Part shown: positions 32,930 through 36,231 of the stretch, in pieces | Layout of the letters: each line of letters begins with the position of its first letter | How positions within the stretch are numbered: position 1 is the first letter of the stretch | NCBI GenBank assembly: GCA_030621085.1 | Contig: JAUXIJ010000033.1 | Span: forward strand, 1-36,231 | Direction of reading: 5' to 3' | DNA length: 36,231 nucleotides | Source of the DNA: Candidatus Cloacimonadota bacterium | GTDB lineage: Bacteria; Cloacimonadota; Cloacimonadia; Cloacimonadales; TCS61 | Program-made: the position numbers and the translations under genes | The notes under the pieces: model-generated | Seen by the model: only the letters and a program-made list of their open reading frames with translations | What the model was told of the DNA's origin: nothing | The model's database searches: none

Positions 32930-33312
32930 TCCATTTCCTCTTTCATCATTTCAGAAGAAAACATAAGTTCAGCGCTTTTTTTGTTCAACGCAATTGGAAC
33001 ATCTTTTAAAACGCAAATGCGGATTAGTGTCTGGATATCATGTTCATGCCCGTGCGGAGTTCTGGCATCGATCATAAATATCAGGATATCAATATTGCCT
33101 TGCAGCACTTCATTAGCAACGATAATATCACCGCCATCGGGTCCGTGGCCTAAGGCTTGTACCGTAAGTCCGGTGATATTCTCAAGTGCTTCACAAGTTC
33201 CTTCTGTTCCCACCAGGTTATGTTTGCTTAATTGTTGTATGTGTTTATTTGCCCATTCTGCCATGTTTACTTTTTGATCGTCGTGAGCGACGAGAGCAAT
33301 TGTTTTTTTCAT
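32926..33312 (-). CDS. mgsA: Methylglyoxal synthase
   Basis: 128 aa. MgsA converts dihydroxyacetone phosphate to methylglyoxal with release of phosphate. Family motifs: IALVAHDDQK (H10, D11, K14), GTEGTCEAL (35-43), GHGPDGGDIIVANEV (55-69, with catalytic-type D62), NIDILIFMIDA and DIQTLIRICVLKDVPIALN. The E. coli motif PHDPD is here GHEHD (88-92): the His (H89) and final Asp (D92) are kept, while the residues between differ. It is shorter than E. coli MgsA at the N-terminus. It lies inside the pst-phoU operon and overlaps the pstS start by ATGA. Confidence 0.92.
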   Translation of the reverse strand: MKKTIALVAHDDQKVNMAEWANKHIQQLSKHNLVGTEGTCEALENITGLTVQALGHGPDGGDIIVANEVLQGNIDILIFMIDARTPHGHEHDIQTLIRICVLKDVPIALNKKSAELMFSSEMMKEEME

Positions 33313-33348
33313 TTATTTTTCTCCTTAATAATGAGTTAAAATATAATT

Positions 33349-34014
33349 TTACTCTTTATTGTCTTGAATTTTCAACGATTTTTTATCATGTTTCACATTA
33401 TCACCTTCACACATGTAAATCGTGTTTTCTGCAATGTTTGTAGAAAGGTCGGCGATCCTTTCATAATTCTTAGATATTCTATTCAAATTCAAAGCGATTT
33501 CAACAGAAATCTTAATATTGTTTATCAGGAGCTTGAAAATGCGGTCATGCAGGCGATCGATAAAATAATCTCTAGCTCGTACTTCTTCTGCCAGTTCCAG
33601 ATCTTCATAGATAAAGGCGCTCATAGCACTTTGTAGCATACTTCTTGTATCTCTAGCTAATTTAGCTAATTCTATAACGGGTTTGTAGTATGGTTTTTGA
33701 ATAAGTAATAGATAGCTTTTGGCTATGTTCAAAGTCAGATCGCCCATTCTTTCCAGATCGTTGTTTATTTTGGAAATAGCCAATATAGTACGCAGATTTT
33801 TAGCTTCGGGACTGTGCAATGCTATCAAATTGGTACAGAAATCATCAATTTTGTTATCCAGTGTGTTCACCATTTCTTCCATGGCAAATACCTTCTCAAT
33901 CTTATCGCCAATTTTCTCGATATATCCTTTAAAACAGAAATTAAGCATTTTTTCAATTATCAATGATTCATCGATCAATAATTTCTTTAATTCCGTTAGC
34001 TTTTTATCTAACAT
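33349..34014 (-). CDS. phoU: PhoU-family phosphate regulator (first copy)
   Basis: 221 aa. Two PhoU bundles with SKINNDLERMGDLTLNIAKSY and LNRISKNYERIADLSTNIAENTIYMCEG. It resembles the copy at 31254-31904 in length and motifs (both begin with a helical MLDKKLTELKKLLIDES-type segment), so they are probably duplicates. It follows pstB by 17 nt, the usual pstB-phoU arrangement, so this is the likely Pst regulator. Confidence 0.95.
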   Translation of the reverse strand: MLDKKLTELKKLLIDESLIIEKMLNFCFKGYIEKIGDKIEKVFAMEEMVNTLDNKIDDFCTNLIALHSPEAKNLRTILAISKINNDLERMGDLTLNIAKSYLLLIQKPYYKPVIELAKLARDTRSMLQSAMSAFIYEDLELAEEVRARDYFIDRLHDRIFKLLINNIKISVEIALNLNRISKNYERIADLSTNIAENTIYMCEGDNVKHDKKSLKIQDNKE

Positions 34015-34031
34015 GATCTATTCCTGACGGA

Positions 34032-34787
34032 TTATCCAAACACACCGCTCAGGTATGCTTCGGTTCGTTTATCTTTGGGAACTGTGAACATCTTTTTTGT
34101 TTCTCCGAATTCTACCATGTCACCCAGGTACATGAAAGCAGTGTAATCTGAAATTCTTCCTGCTTGAGCAATATTATGAGTTACGATGAGTATAGTGACT
34201 TTGTTTTTCAATTCCATACATAGCTCTTCTATTTTTGCTGTGGATTGTGGATCGAGAGCAGATGTAGGTTCATCCAGCAGAATAATATCCGGATTGTTAG
34301 CTAGTGCACGGGCAATGCAAAGGCGCTGCTGCTGTCCACCGGAAAGTGATAAAGCAGACTCGTTCAACCTGTCCTTCACTTCATCCCACAACCAACTCTC
34401 CTTCAAGCTTTTTTCCACAACTTTGTTGATCACGGATTTCTTCGCCCCCCTGATTTTCAAACCATAAGCAATATTATTATAGATCGATTTGGGAAATGGA
34501 TTGGGACGCTGGAAAACCATTCCAACTTTGGTGCGGACTTTAGTTACATCTATCCGGGATTCGTAGATATTCTGTTCATTCAAAAAAACTTTCCCTTTTA
34601 TTTTTGCTTCCGGAATCAGATCGTTCATACGGTTGAAACACCGAAGAAGTGTAGATTTCCCGCAACCGGAAGGACCAATCAGGGCAGTTACCTTTTTATC
34701 ATATATTGGGATGTTCACGTCTTGAAGAACGTGTTTCTCTGAAAACCATAAATTCAAATTCTCTGTTCTGATATGTGTATTTACCAT
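34032..34787 (-). CDS. pstB: Phosphate ABC transporter ATPase PstB
   Basis: 251 aa. Walker [10 protein letters not shown] (38-46), Q-loop [15 protein letters not shown] (the NPFP form is typical of PstB), ABC signature LSGGQQQR (148-155), Walker B IILLDEP (168-174) and the switch His in IVTHN. It drives phosphate uptake at the inner face of the membrane. It overlaps pstA by 7 nt. Confidence 0.98.
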   Translation of the reverse strand: MVNTHIRTENLNLWFSEKHVLQDVNIPIYDKKVTALIGPSGCGKSTLLRCFNRMNDLIPEAKIKGKVFLNEQNIYESRIDVTKVRTKVGMVFQRPNPFPKSIYNNIAYGLKIRGAKKSVINKVVEKSLKESWLWDEVKDRLNESALSLSGGQQQRLCIARALANNPDIILLDEPTSALDPQSTAKIEELCMELKNKVTILIVTHNIAQAGRISDYTAFMYLGDMVEFGETKKMFTVPKDKRTEAYLSGVFG

Positions 34788-35635
34788 TTTCTTTTTTTCC
34801 TTATATTATATCGAATTATAATTGCGATAGTGCTTACCAGCAGAACCAGTGCCAATAGAATAACAGCGGTTCCATAAGCGATGGGAACCTGTTTATCGGC
34901 GTGTGCGCCTTCTGTCATCAAAGCATAAATATGATATGGAAGTACCATTACTTCATCCATCACAGATGTAGGTAATCTTCGGGTATAGAATGTTGCGGCT
35001 GTGAACAGGATCGGCGCAGTTTCACCTGCCACGCGACCGATGCTGATGATAGTTCCTGTGAGAATATTGGGAAGAGCAGTGGGAAGAAGAACTCGCAGAA
35101 TAGTCTGTCTTTCTGTAGCGCCCAGGGCCAGAGAAGCTTCTCTGAAATCCTGCGGAACTGATCGCAGTGCTTCTTCACTGGCATTGATCATAACTGGAAG
35201 TGCTAAAACTGCTAAGGTGAGTGAACCGGCAAGAATGGAAACATCGAGCTTCATCATTTGAACGAATACTGTAAGACCGAACAATCCGTAAATAATGGAT
35301 GGCACACCAGCAAGTGTATTGATGGCTATTCGGACAGATCTCACAAACCAGGCAGGTTTTCCGTAACTGACCATATAAATAGCAGTGAAAACCCCCAACG
35401 GTAGTGAAATACCGATCGAGATGATGGTGAGCCAGAACGTTCCCACAATAGCAGGAAATATCCCGCCTTCCGTCATATATTTTTTTGGTGATTCTGTAAG
35501 AAATGACCAGGAGATCATCTTACCGCCCTTAGCGATTATCACATATAGGAATAAGATCAGAAATATTGCTGTAATAGCTATGAAAAGCCGTAGGACGTTT
35601 ACTCCAAAAAATTGCTTGAGCTCTCTTTTTGTCAT
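34781..35635 (-). CDS. pstA: Phosphate ABC transporter permease PstA
   Basis: 284 aa with about six membrane helices. Family motifs: [37 protein letters not shown] and the EAA loop [41 protein letters not shown], then [14 protein letters not shown]. It pairs with PstC to form the membrane channel. It starts 1 nt after the pstC stop. Confidence 0.97.
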   Translation of the reverse strand: MTKRELKQFFGVNVLRLFIAITAIFLILFLYVIIAKGGKMISWSFLTESPKKYMTEGGIFPAIVGTFWLTIISIGISLPLGVFTAIYMVSYGKPAWFVRSVRIAINTLAGVPSIIYGLFGLTVFVQMMKLDVSILAGSLTLAVLALPVMINASEEALRSVPQDFREASLALGATERQTILRVLLPTALPNILTGTIISIGRVAGETAPILFTAATFYTRRLPTSVMDEVMVLPYHIYALMTEGAHADKQVPIAYGTAVILLALVLLVSTIAIIIRYNIRKKRKW

Positions 35636-35636
35636 A

Positions 35637-36231
35637 TTATTTCCTTTTCTTCAAAAATACAAATTCAGTGATCAGATTTGTAATAAATGTGATAATAAAT
35701 AATACGATCGCAATTCCAAAAAGAGCGTGAAAATGCGGACTGCCGATAACGGTTTCTCCCATTTCGGAAGCAATAGCTGCTGTCATCGGACGTACCGGCT
35801 GAAATATACTTGTGGGAATTTGAGCAGCTCCACCGGCTATCATTATCACGACCATTGTTTCACCGATAGCTCTGCCAAAACCCAGCATAATGCTGCCGAT
35901 AACTCCTGAACGAGCTGCCGGTAAAACTATTTGAATTATAGTTTCCCACTTGGTCGCTCCCAACGCAAAAGAAGCTTCCCGCAAGTTTCTGGGAACTGTA
36001 GAAAGTGCATCTTCGCTCATACTGGATATTATTGGAACTACCATCACTCCCAGAACGATCGAAGCAGAAAATGCATTCAATCCGGAGGGAATTCCAAGAA
36101 CCTTTATCAGGAACGGGGAGAGAAATGCCATTCCAAATAGACCGTAAACGACGGATGGAATTCCCGCCAGAAGTTCGATGATTGGTTTGATTATCTCTTT
36201 TGAACGAGGTCCGGCAATTTCCGATATATAA
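35637..36231 (-). CDS. pstC: Phosphate ABC transporter permease PstC (5' part outside window)
   Basis: The frame stays open to the window edge, so only the C-terminal 197 residues are seen. The first visible residues (YISEIAGPRSKEIIKPIIEL) continue into LLAGIPSVVYGLFGMAFLSP, the PstC motif, then the EAA loop EDALSTVPRNLREASFALGATKWETIIQIVLPAARSGVIG and GRAIGETMVVIMIAGG. An ATG at 36131 is internal and is not the start. It should be preceded outside the window by the rest of pstC. Confidence 0.96.
   Translation of the reverse strand, partial: YISEIAGPRSKEIIKPIIELLAGIPSVVYGLFGMAFLSPFLIKVLGIPSGLNAFSASIVLGVMVVPIISSMSEDALSTVPRNLREASFALGATKWETIIQIVLPAARSGVIGSIMLGFGRAIGETMVVIMIAGGAAQIPTSIFQPVRPMTAAIASEMGETVIGSPHFHALFGIAIVLFIITFITNLITEFVFLKKRK

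Overview
The window is AT-rich, densely coding bacterial DNA. It most likely comes from a member of Candidatus Cloacimonadota or a close relative in the FCB group. This is an inference from three things: the secreted beta-helix protein with a C-terminal 'YPNPFNP ... SGVYFYKL' sorting-type tail, the amino-acid and acyl-CoA metabolism genes (ornithine aminotransferase, methylmalonyl-CoA mutase large subunit, serine-palmitoyltransferase-like enzyme), and the general protein style. No rRNA or tRNA gene was seen that could settle the taxonomy.

Layout. (1) 1-356: the leader-distal end of a CRISPR array with 38-nt repeats and 35-36-nt spacers; no cas genes are in view. (2) 396-2413, minus strand: a nitrilase-family amidohydrolase translationally coupled to a membrane-anchored beta-helix protein. 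(3) 2666-11796, plus strand: one long information-processing operon, rimP-nusA-ylxR-L7Ae-like-infB-rbfA-nrnA-truB-ribF-radA, ending in a palindromic terminator. (4) 11839-17106, minus strand: an exported TPR protein, a thiamine pyrophosphokinase with an SsuA/ThiY-like binding lipoprotein and permease (no ATPase gene present), and ornithine aminotransferase. (5) 17245-22350, plus strand: glycosyltransferase, surE, pcm, a COG2426 membrane protein and a large secreted beta-helix/FnIII-like protein with a sorting tail. (6) 22429-26277, plus strand: a serine-palmitoyltransferase-like enzyme, an unknown membrane protein, and the methylmalonyl-CoA mutase large subunit. (7) 26362-29504: an accessory island with an AIPR-family abortive-infection protein carrying an Mrr-like nuclease motif, a palindrome-rich 400-bp gap, and an XRE regulator with a tandem pair of paralogous four-helix membrane proteins, bracketed by related degenerate repeats. 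(8) 29505-36231, minus strand: a phosphate locus, pstC(partial)-pstA-pstB-phoU-mgsA-pstS-phoU-Na/Pi cotransporter.

How the parts work together. The plus-strand operon couples transcription (NusA), ribosome maturation (RimP, RbfA, TruB), translation initiation (IF-2), nanoRNA turnover (NrnA), flavin synthesis and DNA repair. The last locus combines high-affinity phosphate uptake (Pst), a Na+-coupled carrier and two free PhoU proteins. Methylglyoxal synthase, an enzyme that releases phosphate and is known to be inhibited by it, sits between phoU and pstS.

The most interesting non-genic signals are: a duplicated CRISPR spacer; a 32-nt hairpin element found both beside the CRISPR array and beside the AIPR gene, with compensatory base changes in the stem; a block of five stem-loops upstream of AIPR; related degenerate repeats on both sides of the XRE/membrane-pair cassette; and TTGACA boxes recurring at a nearly constant 52-63 nt upstream of start codons.
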